From: Voacanga thouarsii
Taxonomy: Eukaryota > Streptophyta > Magnoliopsida > Gentianales > Apocynaceae
Assembly (NCBI GenBank): GCA_026120185.1
Contig: JANUWF010001497.1
Location: forward strand, 2,840,501-2,904,500
Direction: 5' to 3'
DNA length: 64,000 nucleotides
In this document: positions 34,070 through 45,985 of the stretch, piece by piece
How positions within the stretch are numbered: position 1 is the stretch's first letter
Layout of the letters: each line of letters starts with the position of its first letter
Program-made: the position numbers and the translations under genes
Notes under the pieces: generated by a model
Databases searched by the model: none
The model's input: only the letters and a program-made list of their open reading frames with translations
Told to the model about the DNA's origin: nothing

Positions 34070-36141
34070 TGAAGGTTAATATGGTAAAAATGAAGAACCG
34101 AAACATGCTACGGTGATAAAACCAAAAATAAAGCATGCGATGAAAGTTGCTTACCTCTGCGTTTCCTCACTAGTCTAGGGGGTGCAAGCGCCTCTGTTTC
34201 AACCGATTCTGGTTCCGAGATTGATTCTAGAGGTTGTTGTCCTGCAAGTCGATAACTTCTTTTGGGCATCTACGCGAATCCTCTTAGCTTTCGGAATATA
34301 ACCCTGCCTTAAATGCATGGTGAAAGCTTATGGAAGAAGAAGATGATCTTCTCACTCTGACTGAATGCTATTAAGTATTAATCAGATGAGTTTTTTGCTT
34401 TTTGTTCTTGCTGATTTTTTTTTTCCCAACAACAAAGAACCCACAAGAGTGAGAAGAAGGCGTGAACAGCTTGAGGGAAAAAAACAACCAACGTAACATT
34501 GTTAACCTCTGTCATTCCTTTATGATCCCAACAACCTTAATGAGAGGTTATTATCTGGCATTCAAAAATCAAATAGAAGCCCTAAGGCCCATATCATGTT
34601 TAAGCCATTATACAGGCCTTTGGACCTATGGCCTAGTTCACTGGGTTAAGCTTTTAATTTAATTTAATTATTCTTGGACTGATACAAGTCCAATAATTAA
34701 ATTAATTAAATAAGCTAATGGACCAATATAAACATCAAGCCTTGGCCTAGTTCATAGGGTTAAGCCTTTAATTCAATTTAATTATTCCTGAACTAATACA
34801 AGCCTAATAATTAAATTAATTAAATAACTCAAATGGGCTAAAATATAATTCTATCTCTTTGGACCTTTTATTTTATTATAACCTAATAAATAAATTAGGC
34901 CACTCAAATAAAATAAAATCCATTTAATATAAGATCAATCCCTCAACTTAAAACCATCAAGACTTATGGGCTATTCCGAGGACTAAAAGACACATCGCCA
35001 TGGCTACTAAAATGACAAAAATACCCCCACTATAGAAATAGATGTATTTTACATTTTAAATATTTCATAAAATCACCATAAGAAAATATTGATCCAAAGG
35101 ACAATGTTGCATTAGCAAAGTCTCCGACCTACAAGTGTAATGACTAAAATACCCCTCTATGCATCACCGTACATTTTAGAGAAGAAGAGTGTACTAACAC
35201 CTTTCTAAAAGATATCTGCCATTCTTAGACCTCTAGTCCAATGATCCACAACTCCTGGAATATTTTCGCTTTCCAAGGGAGCTACCCTAAAGCTAATATC
35301 CAAGTCATGTTCCCTAGGACCTTGGATATTTAGATCATTTGAACAGTCACAAGGGACGATATAGCGGAGAAGTTATCTTGTAGAAGTCTGTCTTAACTAA
35401 TTAGTCATATATACCCAACATATAAATATATCGACTATACGATAGAACCTCAACTACAGTATATCAAAGTACATGCTTCTAGCTTTGTTAGACCACCAAC
35501 TCATACTCAAGCGGTAGAGTATTAGTCCACGCTATAGTAGTAATAGTCTGGGTTTTTTCTAAATAGTACTTTTAGAAACCACTATTACAGCTCATGTTCT
35601 ACGTATTCGAAATACGCTCATGCTATGAAGTGAATGGACTACCCACAGGCTAGAGATAAGCCATTTCCCATTTAAAATTCATAACACAATAACCTAAATA
35701 TGATGAGATTCCCATTCTCACCAATCGGTTAAGAATACCCGTTTATGTGTTAAGTAACCCGTAATTCGTACTTTATTGTGAAAGACTACCATTCATATGG
35801 ATCACTTACTTAAACACGATAGGTCCTTTCTAAACGTTAATCATGCACAAATAAAATGTAAATTCACAAACAAATTTTGAGAATAAATTCTTTTATTAAT
35901 AAATTCAATAATTACATCAGAAACCTAGTCTAGAGGGCATACATTCCAACAATCTCCCACTTGTACTGTGAAAGACTACCATTCATATGGATCACTTACT
36001 TAAACACGATAGGTCCTTTCTAAACGTTAATCATGCACAAAGAAAATGTAAATTCACAAATAAATTTTGAGAATAAATTCTTTTATTAATAAATTCGATA
36101 ATTACATCAGAAATCTGGTCTAGATGGCATACATTCCAACA
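34070..36141 (-). repeat. left LTR of the copia array (3' LTR of B)
   Basis: TG at 34070; on the minus strand it starts TGTTGGAATGTATGCC at 36141. Without the 190-bp duplication at its right end it is 1882 bp. The left quarter carries splice- and leader-like segments shared with 43908 and 52898. Confidence 0.9.
34630..34850 (+). repeat. 114-bp tandem duplication inside the copia LTR
   Basis: GGCCTAGTTCA...TTTAATTATTC...ATTAAATTAATTAAATAA occurs twice (from 34630 and 34744), in the AT-rich middle of the LTR. The same duplication is in the middle and right LTRs (46015-46215 and 53460-53665), so it predates the array. Confidence 0.85.
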
Positions 36142-36157
36142 ATCTCCCACTTGCACT
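35778..36157 (-). repeat. 190-bp duplication of LTR start plus polypurine tract
   Basis: The last 170 bp of the LTR, together with the tract and four bases after it, occur twice in tandem (unit period 190 bp; LTR ends at 35951 and again at 36141). The units differ at a handful of sites. B therefore has two copies of the tract-to-LTR border. Confidence 0.92.
36142..36156 (-). promoter_or_regulatory. polypurine tract, copia B
   Basis: GTGCAAGTGGGAGAT on the minus strand. The duplicated outer copy is at 35952-35966. Confidence 0.85.
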
Positions 36158-36159
36158 TT

Positions 36160-37825
36160 AAGACTAAGAAAGTCCGCAAGTGCCCACCCCTTTGGAATCT
36201 ATGTGTCTCTTGAAGACTCTCTCAGCCAAAGGCTTGGTGAAGGGATCTGCTAGGTTGTTCTCTGAGGCTATCTGTTCCACCACGATTTCTCGTCTTTGGA
36301 TGAATCCCCGGATCAGGTGGTACTTCCTCTCGATGCGCTTTCCCTTCTTGTGGTTCTTGGGTTCTTAGGATTGCGAGACTACTCCAGTGTTGTCGGAATA
36401 CACCATAATCGATCTATCCATGTATGGCACGTTTCCAAATTCTGAAAGGAACTTTCGGAGCCAAACTACTTTCTTAGATGCCTTCGAAGCTACCATATAC
36501 TCAGCTTCCATAGTTGTGTCAGCAATGCAAGATTGCTTGATACTCCTCCATGAAACAGCTCTCCCAGACAAGATGAAGACATATTTACTAGTGAATTTTC
36601 CTCATCCTTATCTACCTAAAAATCTGAGTCTGTGTATCCAGTAGGAACCAAGTCATCAGCCCTATAAACCAGCATATAATCTCTCGAAACTTTGAGGTAC
36701 TTGAGAATATACTTTACAGGTTGCAAATAAACCTCCTCAGAGTTTGACTGATATCTATTAACTAAGCCTACGATAAAGCAGATATTTGGCTTAGTGCACA
36801 GCATAGCATACATGAGACTTCCCACAGCCGAAGCATAGGGAATCTTACTCATTTTTTGTTTTTCTTCTTGAGACTTAGGACACTCTTTAGAACCAAAAGA
36901 CAACCCATGTTTGCAAGGGAATAGAGCTCCCTTGCATGAGTCCATACTATACTTAGTCAGCATCTTTTCAATGTATGTCACTTGGGATAATCCTAACATT
37001 CTCTGCTTCCTATTTCTAAGAAGTTTAATCTTGACAATGTAACTGGCTTCTCCTAAGTCTTTCATACTAAATTGACTAGATAGCCAAACTTTAGTAGATG
37101 ATAATGTTCTTACATTGTTCCTAATGAGTAGAATGTCATCCACATATAGGACAAGAAAAACCACATTTATGCCTTCTAATTTCTTGTACATGCATGGTTC
37201 ATCTTTGTTTTAAATGAAACAGTAAAACTTTACAGTCTTGTCAAAACGAATGTTCCATGCTCGAGATGCTTGCTAAAGTCCATAAATGGACATCTTAAGC
37301 TTGCAAACCATATGTTCCTAGCTTTTAGCAATAAAACCTTCTGGCTAGGACATATAAATGTATTCACTAAGATGGCCATTAATTAATCCCGTTATGACAT
37401 CCATTTGCTATATCTCGAAGTCATAATGACATAATGGCAAAGAGGATACGGATAGACTTAAGCATGGCTACCGGGGAAAAGATTTTCTCATAATTGATTC
37501 CCTCTTTCTAAGTATACTCTTTCACCACAAGCCTAGCTTTAAAGGTTTCCACCTTCCCATTTGCTCCCATCTTCCTCTTGTATACTCACTGACACTTACT
37601 GGGTTTTATCTCTTCAAATGAAGCTACAAGATCCTAAATCTGATTAAAGTACATAGACTCAATCTCGGCTTTCATTACTTCATGCCAAAGATTTGTATCG
37701 GCATCAGCAATAGCCTTCACATATCTAGTGGGATCTTGTTCCTGATGGTCAGAGACCAGCTCGAGAGCCTCTCCAATCCATCTTTCTAGAACTCTAGATA
37801 CCCTTTCACTACGACAAGGCTCCAT
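36160..37825 (-). pseudogene. RT and RNase H of copia B
   Basis: From 37825 (linker, then the N-terminal RT region with stops near 37410 and 37270) to the RNase H end at 36160. The largest open piece (191 codons, 36616-37191) spans YVDD at 37135-37146, the thumb and connection (GEASYIVKIKLLRNRK, SAVGSLMYAMLCTKPNICFI) and ends YTDSDF. A frameshift precedes the next piece (36365-36571) with MEAEYMV and YSDNTG, and NLADPFTKPLAERVF follows near 36220. All RNase H acidic residues and the RT box are present, so B has the best-kept catalytic sites in the window, but the frame is broken. Confidence 0.92.
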
Positions 37826-38774
37826 TTGTATAGGTTCTTGAGGTTATTCCTCTTCTTGTTCCACAATCGGGTTAGAAGAAGTTGATTCCAAAGATAACTT
37901 CTCCTCAAATTCCAATCTTGTTGAACCTTTAGAGGAACTACTCTAATCATCCTCTAAGTATCTAGTATAAGTACTTACCAGTACTTTCTACTTCTTGGGA
38001 ATAATAAAAGTAACCTCATTTTCTCCCTTTTGGATATTCAACAAAATAGTATAATTTCGATCTTGGTTCTAGCTTTTCTTCCTTGATCTGTAAATAAGCC
38101 AAACAACCCCATATCCTGAGATGATTCAAACTTGGCTTATGCCCAGTCCACATCTCATAGGGCGTTCTAGATATTGACTTGAAAGGTACTAAGTTCAGAA
38201 TATATGCCGTTGTTTCCAGGGCATACCCCCAAAAAGAGACCAAAAGAGTAGCATGAGACATCATGCTTCGAACCGTTTCTATTAATGTCCTGCTCATTCT
38301 CTCAGCTATTCCATTCTGTTAGGGTGTGCCTGAGGCAGAGAGTTGGGATACTATCCCATGACGTACCCTGTAATCTTTGAATTCACCAAAGATGTACTCT
38401 CCATCATGATCTAATCGTAAGGTTTTGATCAGTTTACCTGTCCGACGCTCCATTTCAGCCTTAAACTCTTTAAACTTATCAAAAGAGTCAGACTTACGCC
38501 TCATCAGGTAGACATAACCAAACCTTGTACAATCATCCGTGAAAGTGATGAAGTACTCAAAACCCCCTCTAGCTGGTGTAGACAAAAGACCACACACATC
38601 AGTGTGAACAAGGCCCAATATCTCATCGACTCTATCAGCTTTTTGGGTGAACGACCTTTTGGTCATTTTTTTTATAAAGCATGATTCAAACTGAGGCCAA
38701 CTTTTCAATCTTAATGAGCTCAAGGGTCCATCATAAATTGACCTCTGAATCCTAGTTGAGTTAATGTGACCCAA
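37826..38774 (-). pseudogene. integrase of copia B
   Basis: Zinc-finger part LGHINSTRIQRSIYDGPL, core LVHTDVCGLLSTPARGGF, then RLDHDGEYIFGEFKDY, GIAERMSRTLIE and the tail TPYEMWTGHKPSLNHLRIWG. The three catalytic positions (Asp in HTDVCG, Asp in RLDHDG, Glu in AERM) are all kept. The frame is cut by a TAA in the TPQQNG motif near 38319. In the zinc finger, C-E-S-C has become F-E-S-C. Confidence 0.9.
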
Positions 38775-39200
38775 CCTTAGATACCAAAGATATGAGTCAT
38801 TGACATTGGTCCTTCTCTTCCTAATTAAAGGTTCAGATTATGCATTATTTATTTGATTGTTTGTAAGATTTAAAAAGAATAAATTTTTATACATGTGCCT
38901 TGTATATAAAATTTCTCCATTTCTACTGACAATAATACCAGAATGGAATGAAACAGAATATCCATGATTTATTAGCTTTGCAACTGAAATCAAATATTGT
39001 GTAAAACTGGGTACATATAAAATATCCTTTAAAATAACTACTCTATTACAATTAAAAATAAGATCCAGCACTCCCACTGCAAGGGCCTATACTTGTGCTC
39101 CTTCTGGAGTCTTCTTATCTTCCTAAACCCCTGTAAGGAGTTACGGATATGATCAGTGGCTCCAGAATCAACAATCCAAGTGGAAGTTGATCCAACCATT
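38775..39200 (-). pseudogene. protease and GAG-pre-integrase of copia B
   Basis: The retropepsin motif DSGA is intact at 39158-39169 (STSTWIVDSGATDHIRNSL). After a frame change the segment LKDILYVPSFTQYLISVAKL and INHGYSVSFHSGIIVSRNGE (38838-39077) follows, leading to the integrase zinc finger. Protease in A (NLEA), C (DFGA) and D is damaged at this motif. Confidence 0.85.
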
Positions 39201-40035
39201 AAACTTAACTCTAGATAGAGAAGAGTAGTTGTAGGGTTTTTCTTGGCCTGAAGCTCTGGACACACCTTTTTCCAGTGTCCCTTCTGCCCGCACTTGAAGC
39301 ATTTGCCCTTGGGCTTGTTGGGCTAGTTCTTGGGCTGGGCCGGTGTGTTTCCCTTCTTCTACTTATACTTTCTGGGCTTAGGCCCAATTTTGGAAGAAGA
39401 AGCCCCAGCAATCATAGCTTTAGACTGTGGTTTCATGACCTTCTCTACCACCTGGAGCTCTCTTTTATTAACTCAGTTAAACTCAAGTTTCACTTGTTCA
39501 TGTTATAATTTTACTTGAACTAAGTAAAAAAGCCCAGAAGAGATTCGAAAATCATGTTCATTTGACTCTCAGGGTCAATAACAACCCCCAAGACTTCCAC
39601 TTCCTCGAAAGCAGCAATCATCTTAAGCATATGCTCTCTGACTAAAGGTCCCTTAGCCATTTGAGTGTTGATGATCATCCTAAGAGCCTCCTGCTTTGCG
39701 GGTCAGCTCTTATCTGCGAACATCGTGGGTAGTGATTGGCTAATGTCATACGTAGTGGCCATGTGCTCATATTTAGACTGGAGCACATTAGACATGGAGG
39801 CCAACATGTAGTAACGAGCCATCTTGTCGGCTTTTTTCCATGCTTTCTCAGCCTCTTGGTCTTCAGTAGTAGAACCCTCCCCGTTAACAAGATAGGTTTC
39901 GTGTAGGACATACTTATACTCCTCAGCAGTGAGTATTATGTCCAAGTTCCTTTCCTAGTCTACATAATTTGGGCCTATTAACTTATTCTCTCGAAGAATA
40001 ACAGCCAAAGGACTAAAAGAACCTCTACTAATCAT
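39201..40035 (-). pseudogene. gag: gag of copia B
   Basis: ATG at 40035 begins MISRGSFSPLAVILRENKL, with a TAG at codon 27 (39955-39957). The following frame (ERNLDIILTAEEYKYVL, KAWKKADKMARYYMLASM) runs to 39700. Further stops include TAG at 39520-39522, the same codon as the stops in A, C and E. The nucleocapsid knuckle CFKCGQKGHWKKVC is complete near 39255-39300, in a shifted frame. Without readthrough only 26 residues would be made. Confidence 0.88.
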
Positions 40036-40460
40036 TTTTGAAAAATTAAAAATAAAAGAAAAACTCAGTTTGTGAAAAAAAGTAAAATAATTTGTGCATT
40101 TTATCCTCATATTAAATCCGATAATAGTTAACCCTATCACTATTATCTTTAATATAATTAATTTGGCTCTTAGGAAAACTGACATAGCTTTTTGAGATGA
40201 TTAACAATTTCCTAAATTAAGTGTATTAACCACCACAAATTAATTTCCCTTCTAGTTAATGATCTAAAAGATAACTCCATCATGGGATGACTGTTTCTTC
40301 TCATTTCCAATGGACATTTCTTGTACTATAACCTCTAACGTGGACTGCCTGATCATAGCACGTGTCACGTGTTATTAGTTATAGCCATCCTTTAGTTCTA
40401 GATCTTGTGGTATCCCCATCCTATACGGATTCACTCCTAGAGTGACGTGAGGGGACTTAC

Positions 40461-42490
40461 TGTTGGATTGTATGCCCTCCTAGACTAGGTTTCTGATATA
40501 AAATTGAATATTTTAATAAAATAATTTATTTTCAGAAATTAGTTGTGAGTTTATTTTTTGTTTATGCACAATTTTCGTTTGGAACAGACCTATTGTGTTT
40601 AAATAAGTGATCCATGTGAATGGTGGTCTTTCACAGTAAAGTATAGATCATGGGTTATTTAACAGATAAACAGTTGTTCTTAACCGATTGATGAGAATGT
40701 GAATCTCATCATGTTTAGGTTATTATGTTATGAATTCCAAATGGGGGATGGCTTACCTTTAGCCAGTGAGTAGTCCACTCACTTCATGACATAAGCGTAT
40801 TTTGAATACGTAGAACAGGACCTGTAGTAGTGGTTTCTAAAAAGTACTATATGGTAGAAATCTAGATGACTACCACTGCAGCGTAGACTAGTACTCTATG
40901 ACTTGAGTATGAGTTGGTGGTCTAGCGAAGCTGGAAGCATATACTTTGATTTGCTATAGTTGAGGTTCTATCGTAGGGCCAATATACTTGCATGTTGGGT
41001 ATGTGTGACTAGTTAGTTAAGACAGACTTGTACAAGATAGTTTCTACACTAAATCGCCCTTTGTGGTTGTCCGAATGATCTAAATATCCAGGGCCCTGGG
41101 AAATATGACTCGAATGTTTGCTTTAGGGTAGCTCCCTTGGAAAGCGGAAACATTCCAGGAAGTCATGGATCATTGGACTAGAAGCCTAAGGATGGTAGAT
41201 GTCATTTAGAGGGGTGTTAGTACACTTCTTCCTCTCTAAATGAACAGCGATGTGTAGAGGGGTATTTTTAGTCATTTCACCTATAGGTCGGAGACTTTGC
41301 TAATGCAGCATTGTCTTTGGGGTCAATATTTCCTTATGGTGATATTAGGAAATATTTAAAATATAAAATACAACTATTTATATAGCAGGGGTATTTTGGT
41401 CATTTTAGCAGCCAAGGCGATGTGTCTTTTTGGTCCTTGAAATAGCCCGTAAGTCCTAATTAATTTTGGATTGAGGAATTGGTCTCAGTTCAAGAGGTTT
41501 TTATTTTATTTTATTTTACTTTATTTTATTCAGGATGTCTAGTTTATTATTAGACTGGAATAAAATAAATAAATAAATAAAATATAAATAGGAGTTGAGA
41601 GAAATTAATTATTTGGTTTAATTGGTTAATTAATTATTCAGGGCTTAGGCCCAGTTTGAATAATTAGGAAATTAACCTGGGCTTAACTAAGGGGAAATAA
41701 TTAATGCTTAATTATTTATTGAGTTATTTATATAAGCCCAAGAAATAAATAATTAAAGTTTAATTATTTTGGTTCATTTGGGCTCATTAATTATTTATTA
41801 GGTTATTTCTATAAGCCCAGGAAATAAATAATTAATGTTTATTATTTTGGGCCTTTTGGGTCTAAGAAAAATAATAAAATTATTTCGGCCCAATAGCTTG
41901 GACCGTAGGGTTTCTTCTAGATATAGTTCAGATGAGTTTAGGGTTAAGCCAAACTAATTCTCAGGATAACATCCAGGTGTTTGAAATATGATATCCCAGG
42001 GGATATGTTTATTAGATAATGGGAGACCTAATTTTGGCAAACAAAAAATAAGTCTCTGATAGAAAAAAATAATCCTAATTCTCCCTTACTAATCTATCTC
42101 ACGCAGCTCTCTCTCTCTCTCACGTCTCCTTCCTTCTCTTGTTTTCTCCTTGGAGTTTTGCTAATCAATAGCAAGAAAACCAAGGAGATTAGAGACCACT
42201 CTTCTTCACTGTTGTGTTCACCGACAAAAAATTAGGCTGTGGAATATTCCGTGAACTAAAAAGCTAGCATTATTCATTTTCACCGGAGGAGGAAAGCAGC
42301 CGGAAGAGGAAGTGCAGTGCACTGGTGATCATGGACGTGCAAGGAAGAAGCTGTTCTTGAGCTTCAATTGATTCAACCATCCAAGAGGTACGTTTTCATC
42401 CCACCATGCTATGCCAATACTTTGTTTAATGTTCATGTTCTTCCTTTTTCATCCACTGAAGCATGCTCTATAAATATGTCAATTCATTCA
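40461..42490 (+). mobile_element. copia solo LTR, opposite strand, inside leader B
   Basis: Starts TGTTGGATTGTATGCCCTCC, ends AATTCATTCA, 2030 bp. Flanking 5-bp repeats are CTTAC (40456-40460) and CCTAC (42491-42495), one mismatch. Leader B aligns with leader C once it is removed. No primer site follows it and no polypurine tract precedes it, so it is a solo LTR. Its end half resembles the LTR of D rather than those of B/C. It has an internal duplication of about 85 bp (ATAAGCCCA...TAATTATTT, 41733-41880) and a (CT)n run at 42105-42122. Confidence 0.9.
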
Positions 42491-43218
42491 CCTACGATCT
42501 CTAGCGAGGATCGTGATGGAAGTTATGGGGCTATTGGAACCCATCTCCCACTTAGTGTTTTAAAATAAGGGTTTTTAAAGAAAATATCTTTTTGAAAATA
42601 TCCCATTAAGTATCCCTTAACTCTTTGTAAAATATCTAAATTCATAAATCTGTATGTCAAGGTAAAATCTCTTAAGAGATTTTCTAAGAATTTATTTTAC
42701 ACAGTTAAGACTTCAATGATTTTCAAAAATTTCCTTTTAAACTTTCTAGAGACTTTGGTCTCGAGTTTAATTTGACAAAAATAATTTTTTTAGTGCAAAA
42801 AATAAAACAAAAATGGTTTTCTATTTAAACTTTCAAAAAATCTAAATCCAAAATATTTTCTATGTCAAGGATTAAATCCTTTGAGAAAATATCCAAGGAT
42901 TAATTTTTGTCCAAGTTCAAAATAACCATTTTTAATTTGAAAAATGTTTTTCTTGTCATAAATTTCCCAAAGACTTTCGTCTTTGAGAAAATGTACACAT
43001 AGGGTACAAAAAGAAATAAACATGCTAGAAAACTATAAACGTTTTCATGCTTTTCTATTCTTTTAACCTAAGTGTTCAAATAATAGAATTAAACACATTA
43101 ATTAAGTAATGGTCTTGTTTAATCCTAATTTTCCTTTAATATATTTTTCATGCAAAATATTCAAGGAATATTAACTATTACAATAAAAATAATTTCGCCT
43201 GCTATGGGACCAAAAACC

Positions 43219-43219
<1 letters not shown>

Positions 43220-43281
<62 letters not shown>
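43220..43281 (+). repeat. (TAA)20 microsatellite
   Basis: A pure run in leader B. Leader C has a short A-run instead at the matching place (52350). Confidence 0.97.
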
Positions 43282-43284
43282 TTC

Positions 43285-43640
43285 CCAATGGTCTAGTGCA
43301 CCTACCACACTGGATCATGACCCATGGGAAAAACCCATAGACCACGATCTGGGCGGGTGCCCGCGACCTGGTTGCCACGCAACTGCTTCTGCGAGGAAGC
43401 TTCTGCCCAGGAAGCTGGGTTTGTGTGAAAATGCCTGTGCTTCCGCGAGGAAACCTTCCTCGCACACGCCATGGAACAGAGGCCAACTTGGGCCCGGCTG
43501 CAACTCCAAGCTGCGACTGGCTTATTCGGCTTTAGCTCCTATCACAGAATGCAGCGCAGCTCAACTTCACGGCCTGGCTTGGCTCTTTGAGTCGATGAAC
43601 AGTGTCATATTCTTCGTTTCTTCCAGGGACATTACAGATG
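43285..43640 (-). other. GC-rich hairpin module in leader B
   Basis: About 350 bp with much higher GC than its surroundings, 250-620 nt downstream of the primer site. It holds repeats of (C/T)TTC(T/C)GCGAGGAA and a perfect 8-bp stem with 3-nt loop, GCGAGGAA-ACC-TTCCTCGC (43445-43463). CCCATGGG-AAAAA-CCCATGG is near 43321-43340 (one change in B). The C copy (52370-52640) keeps the stem with one G-T pair. Small ORFs on both strands here are not consistent between B and C. Confidence 0.65.
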
Positions 43641-43890
43641 TGATTTTGATTTACAAACTTAATCAAAATGAATCAAATCAAAACCAAACAACCACCTATG
43701 CCCTTAAAAACACTGGGCTTACATGATATCTATGAAAGCAATCAAAATACAGTGTTCCTATGCTTCCATTCGCGAAGCTTACAGTGAAGACTATCTCTAA
43801 CCAAAAACGCGAAGGTTTACAGAAAATATCCAAAATAAATATTTTCTTATGTTAGTTAAACCTAGCAAGCTTCCTATATTTGCCAAACAT

Positions 43891-43905
43891 CTGGCTCTGA
43901 TACCA
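43891..43905 (-). promoter_or_regulatory. primer binding site, copia B
   Basis: TGGTATCAGAGCCAG on the minus strand, 2 bp after the LTR end. It is a perfect match to the usual plant initiator tRNA-Met site. Confidence 0.93.
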
Positions 43906-44441
43906 ATTGAAGGTTAATATGGCAAAAATGAAGAATCGAAACATGCTACAGTAATAAAACCAAAAACAGAGCATGCAATGAAAGTTGTTTACCTCTGCGT
44001 TTCCTCACTAGTCTAGGGGGTGACGGTGCCTTTGTCTGAATCAATTCTGCTTCTGAGATTGATTCTAGAGGTTGTTGTCCTACATGTCGACGGCTTCTTC
44101 TGGGCATTAACGCGAATCCTCTTGGCTTTCGGAATATTACCCTGCCTGAAATGCGTGGTGAAAGCTTATGGAAGAAGAAGATGATCTTCTCACTCTGTCT
44201 GAATGCTATCAAGCATTAATCAAATGAGTTTTTTGGTCTCTATTATTGCTATTTTTTCCCCCAAAAATAGAGAATCCACGAGAGAGAGAAGAAGGCGTGA
44301 ACAGGTTGTGGAAAAAACACAACCAACGTAACACTGTGAACCTCTGTTATTCCTTCTTGATCCCAATAACCTTAATGATAGGTTATTATCCGGGAATTCA
44401 AAAATCAAACAAAGCCCTAAGGCCCACGTCATGTTTAAGCC

Positions 44442-45985
44442 TGATGTATCCGGATTTGGGTATAAAAAATCATATAAAAATAAGTATATTCCCAATCAAG
44501 TTTAAATTAAAACGTTAACCCCAAATTACGCATATGAGCAAGTGTACTCATCATTAATATAGCATAGGGTTCAAACGAGTGTCGATCATTCAGGAACAAG
44601 TAGATATTAATCACCCTTCTTTTATTGTTTAACTGACTCTATAAAGTGAAAAATAAATAAAATAGAACAAAAGAAAATAAAAAAAACAAAAATATATACA
44701 TGTCAACAATGGAGAAGTATGTAACTTAAACCATTACTTTGACATGCATGATCTTAAAGTACCTAATCATTATCATAATTAATTATTCTCTTGGCATTAT
44801 AAAGAATTAAGGTAGATCACTTCTTTGGTCTATCCGTGAAATAACTATCTTCTCGATAAATTAGAATCACTTGGTCTCGTCGTAACTAATTCATCCAAAA
44901 GATGCATTAAACACAATCCTTAATCAAATTCCCTCGGTCTCGGCAAATTTAAAACATGAAATTAATCAATGAACCCTTGGTCTTGGAAGATATCAATTAA
45001 CCTTTAATTACCAGTTCTAACCCCCTTTGTCCAGTAAGTTAATAGCCAATAGATATGAAATCAATGACTTGAAACCACCATCAACCCCCTTAGTCCAGTA
45101 AGCTAATGGAAAGAAACAACCAACTAATCTCGTAATAAGCACAAGTAATCAAATACTAAGAATAACAATCAATTAGTCAAAAGATCGAATAACTCTAAAA
45201 ATCATGAATATCTAAAATAATTTCAAATTACAAGAAAACAATTAATACATCATTATTTAAGAAAAAGAAAACAACGTAAAAGAAAGCACTCATAGACAAG
45301 CCTCCTTTTTCTTCCTTTGAAGATATTCTTGTACAACCCTCCTTGAATTAAAAAAGTTCTCATTTGATTTGAGTGATTTTTTATGATGATCAATGAATTC
45401 TCTCCCCTTTCCCTTGTGCTTTCCATCTATTTATAGGCTTAGGGAGTGCCTAAACTCGTTGGTGTAGTGTTCTTGGCCGAGTAGAAGTAGGAAAGTACTA
45501 AAACTCCACAAATTACCAAAAACCGCATAGAAAAATCAAAAGCACCACCTTAACTTCAGGGCACAGCTAGCACTGCCTTGGCTACTGGAGCTGGCGCCGG
45601 TTGTGTTCTGTTTCTTCAATCGTTCGCCGATTTTTTCTTGATTTCAACACCATGTTGTCCAGAGTGCAGCAGGTGCCGCCTTGGCTACTGGAGCCTGCGC
45701 CGGTTCCATTCTGTTCCGGTCTCGTTTTAACATTTTTTCGTTGCTTCGAAGTTCGTGTCATCAACGCATAGCCGGCGCCGGTTCCTCTGTCCTGGCCGGC
45801 GCCACCTCTATTCTGTTTTGTGACGTTTTTGCTTTGTTTTACCCTTAAAATCTGAAATAATGAACAAAATACCTTTCCAATGGTAAAATCTCAAATATGA
45901 AGGAATATGGCTAGTTATTAAACAAAATATATCACAAAAGAGCCTTAAATAACTAGGAAAAATATGACTAATTTAGCTCCTATCA
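44442..45985 (-). mobile_element. Tat/Athila-like solo LTR T4
   Basis: 1544 bp, TG...CA, inserted in the shared copia LTR with 5-bp repeats AAGCC (44437-44441) and ATGCC (45986-45990), one mismatch. The copia LTR sequence is continuous once it is removed (compare 53420-53450). On the minus strand it begins TGATAGGAGCTAAATTAG like T3. TATA box CTATAAATAG lies at 45427-45438. A GC-rich array (GGCGCCGGTT repeated) at 45550-45830 lies upstream of it. Confidence 0.9.
45550..45830 (-). repeat. GC-rich repeated array in LTR T4
   Basis: Units around CTGGAGC(T/C)(G/T)GCGCCGGTT, each followed by a (G/C)TTCTGTT(T/C) tail, at about 45575-45612, 45665-45718 and 45770-45825. GGCGCC and CCGGCGCCGG are palindromes. 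Position relative to TATA matches the T1 and T3 arrays although the core sequence differs. Confidence 0.7.

Larger units (their letters stand above)
40036..43890 (-). mobile_element. leader (5' untranslated region) of copia B, interrupted
   Basis: Non-coding sequence between primer site and gag, in two parts, 40036-40460 and 42491-43890, separated by the plus-strand solo LTR. The two parts align continuously with C's leader (51200-52880). It includes an AT-rich stretch with repeated short imperfect palindromes (AAAGAC...GTCTTT), a microsatellite and a GC-rich module. ORFs here are shadows. Confidence 0.82.

Noticed and set aside
40461..42490. 5' LTR of a plus-strand element
   Set aside because: No primer site follows and no tract precedes it; leader B resumes directly after a 5-bp target repeat, so it is a solo LTR.
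43202..43509. Overlapping ORFs with a poly-Tyr tract and Arg/Pro-rich parts in leader B
   Set aside because: Produced by the (TAA)20 run and the GC-rich module. Frames are not kept in leader C.
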